NCBI GenBank assembly: GCA_009763385.1
Contig: CM019823.1
Span: forward strand, 178,003,486 to 178,067,485
From: Coix lacryma-jobi var. lacryma-jobi
Lineage: Eukaryota; Streptophyta; Magnoliopsida; Poales; Poaceae
Length of the DNA: 64,000 bases
Direction of reading: 5' to 3'
Under the pieces are notes generated by a model. It was not told where the DNA came from. It made no database searches and saw only the letters and a program-made list of their open reading frames with translations. This document shows, in pieces, positions 21,599-33,058 of this stretch. Both the position numbers and the translations under genes were made by a program. The stretch's first letter is position 1. Every line of letters starts with the position of its first letter.

Positions 21599-24500
21599 TC
21601 AGGCTCCAGTCTTCTGCTTCTTTCCTCCTCTTGTCTTCGGTGGGGTCTTTTTCACCTTGGTGGCCAACTTCTTCTTTCTGGGAGTCATCTTCTTAGTTGG
21701 CTGCACTTCAACCTCCACACTAGCTTCAGCAAACATGGGTGACCTGAGGGTATTATTAGTGAGTTATTAGACATTAGCAATTAACAAGCTATGAGTAAAG
21801 AAGATTAGTTTCTGTGATCTGCACTACCTCCTAGCTGTGGGGGAAGCTGGGGAGGGCTCAAGATCAGTTTCTGGGAGCTGAACCTCTAGAGGGATCACTG
21901 CCAGTACTTCATCCTGGTTCTGGGAGTTTGAAAACCCATTCCTTGCTGCCTCAGATTCTTCCCTTGCTGCTAATTGGGCTGCCTCCAGAGCTGTTGCTGC
22001 CTTCATCTCTGCCTCTCTAGCCTCTATCTTTGCCTTTGCTGCTGCCTCTCTTGCAGCAGCTAATCTGGTCTTAGGAGATGTTGCAGCCTCACCAGCAGCA
22101 GCCTTCTTCCTCCCCATCTTCTTTGTTCTCTTCCTCTTCTTGGTGCCAGTGAGTGGACATTTCCAGCTGCCTCCCCTATGACCATACTCATTGCAGTTAG
22201 GGCATCTCACCTGTCTTGTGGCCTTGGCACCTGTCTCTCTAGCAGATTTCATCCTATTTTTCCTAATTCTCCCTGCTGCTCTTTTCTTTTGGCATGGTGG
22301 GTACACTTTGAAGCCTTTGTCCACCTCAGGCCACTGGTTCCTATCAGTGATGTTAGGAATGATTCCCTCATAGGCTGCTTGGAACTTCTCAACTGAATAA
22401 TATTGATCCACAAATTTAGCCATGTTTGGCTGTCTAGTGCTGGTGATGACAGCTAGGGCATGAGGACATGGTTGACCAGTTATCTGCCACTGTCTACATG
22501 TACACACTTTGTCAATTAGATACACAACATGCCTCCTCACTTCTTTATCCTTGTAGACCTCTGTCACCTCAGCCTGATTTGGATGCCCCTTGGATATGGT
22601 CAGATGCCCAAGTCCCCTGGAAGCTGCATTCAATTGATGGATGATCCCAGGCAATATACCAGGTGGGAGGGCCTTGGAAATCTTCCTTCTTTTGCCAAAC
22701 AAGACCATTACCTTCTCTCTGAGTGCATCTACCATACAATGGACAGGAAGGTCTTTGTGTTGTTTGATCCAAGCATTCCATGACTCTGCTAAGTTATTAT
22801 TGATGTAGTCACACTTAATGTCATCTGAAAACTTGCTCCTAGCCCACAGAAATGGATGATGATCAGCTAGCCACTTCTCCACATCAGGGCTAGCTTGCAA
22901 GACTTTGTCAAAAAAATACTTGAATTTGTGAGGTGAATATGCTCTAGCTGCAGGCCACATGTTTTTAGCATACACATCCCCACTGAAATATTTCTTCATG
23001 TTCTCCATTAAGTGCCTGAAACACTCTCTCATCTCTGCCTGTGGAAAAACTAGCCTAACTGCCGACTCCAACCCTTTACAAGCATCAGTGCAGATGGCAA
23101 GTGTTTCCATTGGGCCAATGGCCTTGCTTAGTTGCTGCATAAACCACACCCAGTTGTCCTTTGATTCTGAATCAAACAAACCAAAGGCCAATGGAAACAT
23201 CCAATTGTGGCCATCTAAAGCTAGGGCTGCTGGCATGTGGCCATTCCACATCCCATTCAATGCTGTGGAATCTACACTTATGTAAGGCCTGCACCCATTC
23301 AAAAATCCATCTATACTGGCCTTAAATGCACAGAAGAATCTGCTAAACTTAATCTTACCATCCTTAGGATCAGTGACAGTGTCTATCTCTACAACACTTC
23401 CAGGTGATCTCAGCTCTATCTCAGCCTTAAACCTATACAAATAATGAAAAGAATCATTCCATTTACCAAATAATTTGTCTGCAGCTCGTTGCCTCCCATT
23501 GTACACAGTCTGGTAGGGGATGTCAATGTGATACTTATACAGCAGCTCCTCTTTCAGTGCTTGTGGCCCCATTTGAGGGTTCCTCTTCAGATATGGGATT
23601 GCTCTCTCAGCCACCCAACCAATATTTGCCATCCTGCTGACAACTCTTTGAGAAGATGCACACTTATGGTCCCCCTCGTTGAATTGAATCTGCATAATAA
23701 AAACAGAAATGCCATGAGGAAAACACAACAACAAGATTTGAGGAAACAATAGAACAATTACAAATGTTAGTGAACAATAAAAAAAATACCCTGACACTGC
23801 CATCATGTTGTGTTCTAGCTCTCAGAAACCATGGGCAACCAGCAACAGAACAATTAGCCCTAAACCTTTCTTTATCTGAATGAGGGGTGTCATATTCAAA
23901 CTCCTTAACTATAGCATGCTGCCTCATAGCAAGCCTAAACTCATCCATGCTAGGATAGATTGTGCCCACACTCATATCAGGATTGTCCCTGTCCCAGTCA
24001 TGCATTGGTTCTTCATCAACTACATCATCAACATCAATAGCTACTTCATTCATATCTGCATGCATCTCGGCTGACATAGCTGGAATTGGGACCTCCTGTC
24101 CAGCTCCTTCTTCTGCTGTTGCCTCTGTATCCATGAACCCCATTGCCTCATAAACCTTGTCCTCATCAGCAACCTCTTTAGCTAGACCATCATCATCAGG
24201 CTGCCCTATTATTGTCAGCAAAGTCCAGTCAACTGCTATAGGCAAATCAGGGGTATGTGCTGGGGTATGTGCTGGGGAACTGAAGGTATCTCCACAGCCT
24301 TCACCATCATCCTGCACACCACTAGGCCCACTAGTCACACCAGAGACACATCTACCACCAGAGCTAACATTTGCATTAGAAGCATCCTTCCTCACAACAT
24401 CTACTGCAATAATAGCTAATCTATCATCCCATCTGTCCTTAATCATCTGTTCAAAGTGTTCATCCCTCCTAATCTTCCACTCAGATCCAGTTTCTTGGTC

Positions 24501-24828
24501 AAGAACCCACACTGATATTGTCTGAGATGGACCCCAGATTATTTTTGTGGCCAAATCTTCATGGAATTGAGCAATAGAGTACTGACAGTTCCTATCCAAC
24601 CATATGTCATGCTGCTGCTCTGCCATTTCAACTAGTCCATACTCAAGATCAGCCACGAATTTACCAACTTTAACGACTAGTCTAAACCCATTGCCAGGAT
24701 CAATCCTGGCATCAGCGTAAACAATGAAACAAATGAGGATTCATGTGTTACCCAACTACTCCAATTGAGCCTACACGGTTAGGTTGATCGAGCACTTACC
24801 AAGGAGGACACTCGCTGTTGCTATCCAT
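21599..24828 (-). CDS. MULE transposase (mudrA type), full length, four exons
   Basis: Proposed exons 24828-24800, 24705-23790, 23689-21828 and 21743-21599 join in frame and give about 983 residues. Residues ~10-110 form an N-terminal PB1-like region. Around ~270-325 is a WRKY/GCM1-type zinc finger (CSVAGC and, across intron 2, DHKC). The MULE DDE domain follows, with YISVDST (first Asp), ICTDACKG (second Asp) and NNNLAESWN (candidate Glu). A SWIM finger CTCRQW...GQPCPHAL and a CCHC knuckle CPNCNEYGHRGGSWKC come next, then a Lys-rich and Ala/Glu-rich tail. If the last intron is not spliced, the protein ends at 21824. No stop or frameshift was found. It catalyses cut-and-paste transposition at the terminal repeats. 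Confidence 0.88.
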
Positions 24829-25034
24829 TTCGACACTCAATGCGGCTAGCACTACATCACAAGCCTACGGATCCAAACAAACAAACTTCAATCAAGAAAT
24901 GCAAAGCCAACATCTCTAACCATAACCCTAGCCCTAACCCTAAGAAGTAAGGGGAAAACTGGACAAGGGGTCGAGCTCAGGTGGATGACCAAATGCACAT
25001 ACCTGTGATCCTTTGATCTGTCGTACCAGGGTGC

Positions 25035-25387
25035 GCAGGTCCGGCGGGAGGAGCTTGAGGCGGCGGCGGCGCAGGGGGAGACAGGAAGGCGGCGGCGGCG
25101 TCGGGGTGAGGGGGAAGCAAATGAGGGAGAGGAGAGGACGGGCCGGGCTATTGGGGATCCCGGGCTATTGCGGGCTGGGGACAGGGACATGTACAAACCA
25201 GGGAGGGTCAGGGAGGTCATTTTACATGTGCATGCTGACTGTGCAGTGCTGCCGTGGCTTGCCAAATGGCCAAATGTGGTAAATGAAGAAGTAAAACTTC
25301 TCTCATCTGGTAAAAGTGTAAGTGGCAAAATAAGAGTGACAATCTGATGCACGCCAATCTTTATAATGGTAAAAATGAAAAATCCCC
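25035..25387 (-). repeat. Right terminal inverted repeat of the MULE
   Basis: Inverted copy of 20090-20430. It lies about 200 bp upstream of the transposase ATG (24828). Telomere-motif-like CCCTAA repeats (about 24920-24940) lie between repeat and gene, as in many plant 5' leaders. Confidence 0.9.
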
Positions 25388-25396
25388 GCTTCTTGC
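25388..25396. repeat. Right 9-bp target site duplication of the MULE
   Basis: GCTTCTTGC is identical to 20081-20089. It ends 106 bp before the cactin start codon. Confidence 0.92.
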
Positions 25397-25502
25397 GGCT
25401 CAGATCAACAAACATGGATAACCGACCTCAGCTAATCTGCTAAACAATTTACCAGCCCACGACGACCGCGAGTCTCTGCGCGGCTTCCCTCTCGTCGCCG
25501 AC

Positions 25503-28500
25503 ATGCCGAAGCGGGACCGCGACAGCGAGGGCAGGCGGCGCTCGTCGTCGTCTCGGCGGCGGCGGCGCAGTCCGTCCGCGTCCGATTCGGACGCCGCCTC
25601 CGACTCCAGCGGCTCGCCACGCCGGAGCCGGGCCCGCCACCGCCGCAGCAGCCGCCGCCGGAGGGACACCCCGTCCACCTCCAGCGCCGCGAGCGGCAGT
25701 GGGAGCGAGGATTCGGGGTCGGACTCCGGACGCCGAGGGAGGAGCGGCGGCCGAAAGCGCCGGGATGTCACCGAGGAGCAGATCGTTGAGTACATGGCGA
25801 AGAAGGCGCAGAAGAAGGTAATGAGGTTGAGCTGTTGAAGTGGTTGCTTTCCTTTTGATTGGGTTGGGATTAGGGTTGCGGTCTGGGCTCTAATTGCTGA
25901 CTCGTTGTTGGCGGTGGTGGTTGTGTAGGCGGAGAAGGTGGCGAAGAAGCTGAAGACGAATGCAGTTTCGGGCTACTCCAACGATTCAAACCCCTTTGGT
26001 GATCCCAACCTGACAGAGAAGTACGTGAATTCGTTTCCCTCTCACTCTATCAGACAAATTGTGCAGAAATTCAGTAATTCTTGTTATATGGGGAAAAAAT
26101 TTGGCTCGAATTTGCTCAGAGTCATTCTGGGAGAGAAAAACAACACCAAAATAGATACTCCCTCCATCCCAAATTATAAGGCATTCTAGGAATCTTGGAG
26201 GGTAATAAATTGTAATGGTATTTAATATTACCAGTAGCAAAAGTTGATTTAGTTTGCTGGACGCAGCTAATAGATCAAGGGAAAAAATCGCTTGCTGACT
26301 AATTAGGTTATTGTGTTAACAATTCATGAAGAGTTGAACTAACTTAGGCAGTTGTAAAAGTAAAACATAGAAATGAAAGTGGAGCTTAGTGATGCATAAC
26401 CCAGTAAGCATCCATTATTATTATCACTGACATGATAAAAATTTCTGAGACGGGTAGTTTTGCCAAGTTTGTTTTCATGATAATTTTCTTACATCACCAT
26501 GGGGATTCTGTTTGTGGTTTCAATAGCTTATGTATTTTTTTCACAAGATGGTTATGCTACTTTTAAACACTGTTTGGATTAGTAGACTTGGGGTGTTTCA
26601 TTTGAATTTGCCTAAATTATTTTTTGCCTTTGTTCACTTGTGTGCCAAGATCTTAATGTTCAATTTTGAATTATTGATATATATCCTTTCAGACACCATA
26701 TTTTGCCTTGTAGTTTGGCATATTATTACACTTTATGTTCACACTCTTCTGATAGTATGTTTACCTTGGGATATGATCTCCAATGTTTACCCATATTGTC
26801 AAGTAATCTAAAATGCTGATGGCTTCCTTGAGCACCCAAATTATTTGCTATCTTCTTTTTGCATCACCACTATAAAATCCCTTGAACACCTGCTTTCATT
26901 GTGACAAAACAATATTCAAAGAAGCATGCCTCTATCTTGTCTACAGGTTTGTGTGGCGAAAGAAGATAGAGCGTGATGTATCTCAGGGACAGAAGGTGGA
27001 CATTTCTGTCAAATCTGAGAAGAAGAAACAGCTAGAAAGAATGGTACTGTGGAACATGAATTTCTGGAGTAGTTCTCTATATCTATTCCCATTGTTTAGT
27101 ACTTGGAACTTTAAAGCGTATCATAGTCATCCGGCCTCCTTACTTGGAGGCTTACGTCCTGTGAATTAATAAGGTTCATAACTTCTTATGTATTATTTTA
27201 TTTTTATTCATGCCTTTGTCATGTAGTGCACTGTACTGTACACTTTGCTAGCCAGCAAATTTGTTGCTCGGTCTTCTTCCAAAGGAAAGTTGAAGATTAT
27301 GTTTTTGTTGCAGTGCCTAATCGTTGTATTCGCTGTCAAATGTAGGCTGAAATAGAAAAGGTTAAGAAAAGAAGGGAAGAAAGAGCAATTGAAAAGGCAC
27401 AACATGAAGAAGAAATGGTTTGTATTTGACGATCATAAATCTCTTTTACAATAATTTTGTAGGTTTATGTCTATCATTACATTCATACAGTTTTTGCATT
27501 TGGAATTAAATACTTGTATTTGCCATTTTGAAGGCATTGATAGCTAGAGAAAGAGCACGTGCTGAGTTTCAAGACTGGGAGAAGAAAGAGGAAGAGGTTA
27601 ATATCTTAAAACCTGACAAACACTATTCAATTTGTGTTGGAGTTAATATGGAATTGTTATTTATGTAGCATTTCTCATTTTGGAGTGCAGTTTCATTTTG
27701 ACCAAAGCAAGGTCAGGTCTGAGATCAGGTTGCGGGAGGGGCGTACAAAGCCTATTGATGTTCTCCTTAAGAATCTTAATTTCTCAGATGAATTTGACAT
27801 TGAGTTAAATGAGCCCTATCTGGTGTTCAAGGTGAGCATCCTTTGTTCATCCTTATCCAATTGTAATTCATCTGAAAAAAGAGCTGTCCTAGCAGCACTT
27901 ACCTGTGTAATTTTCTGTATGGTTTTTAAAGTATAATATATTCTGACACCATCATACAGTGCATTAAAAAAGATAGGCATTTTATAACTCAGCACTTCCT
28001 GAATATGTGTATTTTGCAAAAATGTCAGGGATTAACAGTGAAAGAAATGGAAGAGCTACGTGATGACATTAAAATGCATCTTGATCTGGATAGGGAAAGC
28101 CAAACAAATGTTAAGTACTGGGAGGTACGTGTCATTTTCTTTTATCTTTTTCGTGAATAACTTGTTGGCATTAAGATTGTGACAATATTACCTATATATA
28201 TATATATATGTATATATATGTATATATAGGGTGAGTTTTCTATACTCCCGGAAGTAGTTACTCCCATCTTCAAAACACCATGTTGCGTATGTGTTCATAC
28301 TTGTTTATCACTTTGAGTATGTTTATATACTCATGTTAAGATATTTCATGTCTTAATACACTAAAAAATTTCAAAAGAACCCATACTTTTTAATATATTA
28401 CGAAAATGCCACTCACTGTTGTATATAAAATAAGTATATCCGCATACTCTATGTATGCATGCATACTTGACGTATATACTTCCATAGATAGTCTAGTATG

Positions 28501-28601
28501 ATCATATACTTCATGTAAATATACTTCGTTCGGTCATATATACCATAAATCTAGAGATATAAACATGAGAGTAACTACTCCCTAGGAGTAGAAAATAATT
28601 T

Positions 28602-28641
<40 letters not shown>

Positions 28642-31229
28642 TTCCCTCAGTTCCTTACAGAAGTTATACCAAGTTTTCACTCATATGAAAACTTGGTATA
28701 ACTTCTGTAAGGAAAAACTTGTTCATATGATTAGTAAGAATGCTAATACATAATGTGTATGTTGATCTGAGAATTTATCAGGCACTCATGGTGGTATGTG
28801 AATGGGAGCTAGGTGAGGCTCGGAAAAGAGATGCCCTAGATCGGGCTAGGGTCCGTGGTGAGGAACCACCACCTGAGGTTCTTGCAGAAGAGAGAGGTTT
28901 GCATGCAAGTATCGAGGAGGATGTAAAAAGTCTTTTGGATGGTAAAACTTCCACAGAGCTTGAAGATATGCAAAGACAAATTGAGTCCCAAATGCGCTCT
29001 GGAACTGCAAAAGTTGTTGAATACTGGGAAGCTATCCTTAAACGGCTTCATATTTACAAAGCAAAGGTATGCCAGTGGGTCTGCAAATGTCATTCATACC
29101 GTTATACAAAGTAAAAGGATGCATGGGTTTATTAACCAGACCTCAGTAATAGGCAAAAGGCACTACTTTGCCACCACTGGTTGGTTGGTAAACCTGTGGT
29201 GCAGTTGCATGATCTGAACTTCTTTAAGGCTTATTACAGTAATCCTTTATAATCTAGAGCTACGCTATTGAATTGAACTTCTGAATTGTGATTTTGCAAT
29301 TTATACTTACAAAAAATGCTTGTTTTCATTGCAGGCTTGCCTGAGGGAGATCCACGCTTCTATCCTAAGGAAGCATTTACATCGATTGGAGCATCCTGGT
29401 GCTGCTGAACAGGATGTGGAATCTGAGAAAGAAGATGATGATAAGCTGGAGGATGAGATTCATGAGGACGAAGGTTTACCTTCTTTTCTGATTACTCAAT
29501 CAACTATGTTTCCAAGATACTGAAGTGATTTCTGATATATGTTCTATTTGTAGATGATAAACGATATTCGCCTGAGCCTATACCTCAGCAGACAGAAAAC
29601 GAATTTGAAGAGGAAGATGGGTCCTTTTCTCCACAGCTAATGCATGGCAATGAAGATGAAGATGCAATTGATCCTGAAGAGGACAAAGCTGAGCTGGTAG
29701 AGTCCTGTGTTTCTATTTCGAATAATATTAATAGAAACGTGATTATAATTGTAATAGTTATTTGCTGCAGTGCAGTTAACTGAGTAGTTTAATTGTCAAG
29801 TACAGATTGTTAGTAACTGGACTCGTTTAGATCTTAAATTTGATGGCAATGCTCCTTATGGTGACTTAAATTTGAGGGCTTTCTAGAGTTCGTATACAAA
29901 CACAATGGGTGAATATTTTTCTTAAGAACATCAGGTTATTAGGGTTCATTTTATGAGTCGATTAGATAATTAGAGAGGTTGGCAACTCATACTTAAATGC
30001 TTATAATCATCTCCAGGACCGAAAACGTGAAGCTGTAGTTTTGGAGCATCAAAGGAAAGTTCAGGAAGCCATGAAAGTGAAGGCAAGAGTACCTGATGAG
30101 ATGGAGATGAAGGCCATAAAAACGATGGGAGCTATGGAGGAAGGAGATGCGGTATTTGGTGCCGGTGCTGAAGTGAACCTTGATTCACAGGTTTGGATCA
30201 TTTTCCTTTGATCCCATTGCATTTTTAGCATGGTAACATAACAATAGTTGTATATCTATATCGTCCAATATTCTGCCTTGATGCTAGATTAGCGAGAGAG
30301 TTCTCATAATTCAATTGGGATCATGAGATGATTTTTTAGTGTTGATCCAGAAGGACCGATGGTTATCTCACTATAATCTGGACCATATATAACACACCTT
30401 AAGCTACACCAAAATTTTCAAACAATCTGCTGATTCATGTAATATGTAGTCGAGTATATTTTGACAGTTTAATATAGGGAAAATTTGAAGAGTGCCATTA
30501 TAATTTTGTAAAATTGGAGATATGCCATCCTGGCCCACATGTCATTGACTCGTGTGTCCCACGTGTCAGTGAGATACCTGACATATCTCCAACTTTGCAA
30601 AATTATAATGACACCGCTCATAATGCCATATTTGAGTTTGATACCATGTGTGGTAACAAGCTTTACACACAAGAACATGATTTAGCAACTTGGTGCATCC
30701 TACCGCGTATGGACTCAGCTGGTTTCTGATGGCATATGCTTGTTCAATATACTCGCAGGTGTACTGGTGGCACGACAAGTATCGACCAAGAAAGCCCAAG
30801 TACTTCAATCGGGTGCACACTGGATATGAATGGAATAAATACAACCAGACTCATTACGACCATGATAACCCACCGCCTAAAATTGTTCAAGGCTACAAGT
30901 TCAATATATTTTACCCTGATCTTGTGGATAAATCAAAAGCACCAACATACAGTATAGAGAAAGATGGAAGCACTGGTGAGACTTGTCTCATAAGATTTCA
31001 CGCGGGCCCTCCATACGAGGATATTGTAAGCCTTGTGATTTGTAATGTTTTGTTTTGTTTTTCTGTAGCTTTTCCATGGGCAGTCTTTTCATTTTGTTTT
31101 ATTCCACAGGCTTTCCGTATTGTGAACAAGGAGTGGGAATACTCGCACAAGAAGGGGTTCAAGTGTACATTTGAACGTGGGATTCTCCATCTCTATTTCA
31201 ACTTCAAGCGTTACCGTTACAGGCGTTGA
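25503..31229 (+). CDS. CTN: Cactin, spliceosome-associated protein
   Basis: Thirteen exons read in frame: 25503-25817, 25929-26020, 26947-27043, 27346-27417, 27534-27596, 27691-27831, 28029-28124, 28782-29066, 29335-29473, 29554-29696, 30017-30190, 30759-31025 and 31110-31229, encoding 667 residues. Residues 1-90 are Arg/Ser-rich. A charged helical middle domain follows (RTKPIDVLLKNL, YWEALMVVCEWEL), then an acidic linker, and finally the highly conserved cactin C-terminal domain (YWWHDKYRPRKPKYFNRVHT to HLYFNFKRYRYRR). Cactin works in pre-mRNA splicing in nuclear speckles and is essential for Arabidopsis embryo development. Length is slightly below the Arabidopsis protein. All splice sites are GT-AG and no break is seen. 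A MULE sits 106 bp upstream of the ATG. Confidence 0.95.
26158..26210. mobile_element. Stowaway-like fragment in cactin intron 2
   Basis: A TACTCCCTCCATCCCAAATTA start and a nearby GGAGGGTA are all that can be seen. It is a short remnant or internally deleted copy. Confidence 0.45.
28229..28604. mobile_element. MITE-like element in cactin intron 7, inside a TA repeat
   Basis: The ends are inverted: GGGTGAGTTTTCTATACTCC on the left and, read in reverse complement, GGGAAATTATTTTCTACTCC on the right, both continuing into a shared AGTAGTTACTC. The 376-bp element is bounded on both sides by (TA)n tracts. Confidence 0.6.
28651..28714. repeat. Perfect 29-bp inverted repeat with 6-base loop in cactin intron 7
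   Basis: The arms 28651-28679 and 28686-28714 are exactly complementary, starting TTCCTTACAGAAGTTATACC. It lies 67 bp before the exon 8 acceptor. As RNA it would form a long perfect hairpin. Confidence 0.8.
30487..30620. mobile_element. Small inverted-repeat element in cactin intron 11
   Basis: About 41-bp imperfect arms (left CCATTATAATTTTGTAAAAT, right its near reverse complement) flank a ~50-bp centre containing CACGTG. It is probably a MITE or foldback element. Confidence 0.5.
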
Positions 31230-33058
31230 GATACCTCAAGAGGCAGGGGAAAACTGGATCATTCGACTGCTGCATTGTGATTCTGCTGTACGCTGCATGG
31301 ATTCCACAAATATAGATCCTATGCCAAATGAGAGCACATTTTTTTGGTTGTACTGACTGATTCCCCTTTTTTGGGAGGCTGTACGATAATACAACATAGC
31401 AAGCTGATAGTTTTCATCAAATTTTTTATGCTTGCTAGTTTCTACTTCCCTAGAACCGATATCTGTACTAGATTGTCCAAACTTAGGCCCTGTTTGGATC
31501 CATGGCAAAAGTGCTAGTTTTGCACTTTTTGCTCTCTTTTTGCCATGGGATCCAAACAGCTTGGCAAAAAAGTTGGCAAAAGAGCAAAATTTTTGCTAGT
31601 TCCTCTTGCCACCAAAACCTGGCAAAATAGGCCAAAAAGCCTCGGGGTGGGCGCCCGGACGTCCAATACCCCCGGTCCCCACCCACCCACACTTCATAAA
31701 GACGCTAAATCATCATTAAATAGGGGCAAATTAGTCATTGTGCACCAATTAATGTAACTTTAGCTATGGGATCCAAACAGCTCTACAAGACAAAAATTTT
31801 GGCTACAAAAATTTTGCCAAAGTTTTGCTAGTGGCAACTTGGATCCAAACAGGGCTTTAGCTCTGTACATGTGTGCTACTGGTATACACCGGATGCCCTT
31901 CTAATTCTATGAAATTTACTTGAGCGTGCTGTTCCAGACCTATTGTAGAGTTGTCGGTGCTTGTCGTTTACTAGTGCTGTATGGATTGCATTTATAACCA
32001 AATTTGCTTTCAAACCAAACAGCGATACAACATACAAGCAACTGATCAAAGACCCCAAGTCCCCAACCGACCATAAGCATCGCTTGCTTTCGGAACCAAA
32101 CAGCGATACAAGCAAGTGATCACAGACCCAACAGACCATAGAGTACTCCCATGCATCCCTACGCTGCCAAAACCACAAATATTTGCTGCCCGCTCCAAAG
32201 TCCAGTTGCCGGATTGGAATCTGGCTCCGAAGGTAGTGAGATCCCAACACTTGCAAGCATGTGTCCCGCCAAGGTAACGACAAACCTCTTCACTTGTGTT
32301 TCGATGGATCATGGAAGCAGACCAAAAGCCGGCCAGTGGTCATATCAACAATAAAAGGTTATGCTGCTCCCAGAAACTGAACTACAAAAACATCTTGTGA
32401 TGTAGCCAACTTACAAAACCATGACCAAACAGCCAAGAGTAGAGCTCTACTCAATCCTTTCTCCAGCAGTTACACGCCAGAAATAACAATGAAGAGAACT
32501 TGCTATTTTGCAATACCAGTTAAAACTTGAGAGGCTCAAAGTTGCTATCAGCACACATCCATTTGGTCCTACGGACTCGTTTGGAAGTCAAAGGTCCAAA
32601 CCACTAACCACTAAATGAAGCATGTGACTTCTACAAGGACCTGACCATTCATGGTCCAGAACCAAAAAAAAAAAAAAATCAATCAAAATGGCTGGGAAAA
32701 CACTTCATCTTAATACCTCCAGAAAAATAACATGTCAACTAGACTAAGGAGCAAAACAGACAAGATAATAACTGATGGAACAGAAAGCAGGCGAGAACAA
32801 AAACTTAGTGCTTGCATTGGTTTCATCCAAACAGAGTTTTAGGCCTTCAAGACCAAGCTCCAGTCATAACCTAGCTACTCCGAATACCAAGAGATGGAAA
32901 TATGAGCAACCAGCTCCATATCAAGGACAAGTCACTCATAAGATTACCAGAAACATAAACAACCTCTCACCAACATGGCAACATCTCAACATCCATCAAA
33001 AAAGAGAACATCCCATCATCTAGCAAAAAGAAAACTTGAATGTCGAACTTCGAGCAGC
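31230..33058. other. Intergenic region between the convergent cactin and Argonaute genes
   Basis: It holds the 3' UTRs of both genes, a Tourist-like MITE (31486-31856), a diverged direct duplication around ACCAAACAGCGATACAA (about 32016 and 32096), and an A14-type tract near 32670. I see no further gene. Confidence 0.6.
31486..31856. mobile_element. Tourist-like (PIF/Harbinger) MITE downstream of cactin
   Basis: Terminal inverted repeats GGCCCTGTTTGGATCC and, on the right, GGATCCAAACAGGGCT are flanked by TTA on both sides (31483-31485, 31857-31859). The element is 371 bp and holds internal copies of the GGATCCAAACAG word near 31548 and 31770. Confidence 0.75.

Larger units (their letters stand above)
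20090..25387. mobile_element. Complete Mutator-like element (MULE) with two convergent genes
   Basis: The 5298-bp element begins GGGGATTTTTCATTTTTACC, has the reverse complement at its right end, and is flanked by a perfect 9-bp duplication. Terminal inverted repeats extend about 341 bp (left) and 353 bp (right); the outer ~210 bp show one difference by eye. A GRF-zinc-finger gene runs inward from the left repeat and the transposase runs inward from the right repeat, as mudrB and mudrA do in MuDR. Both are open. It may be autonomous. Confidence 0.93.

Noticed and set aside
24920..24945. Telomere-like CCCTAA repeats
   Set aside because: Only about three imperfect units; such telobox words are common in plant 5' leaders and do not indicate an interstitial telomere.
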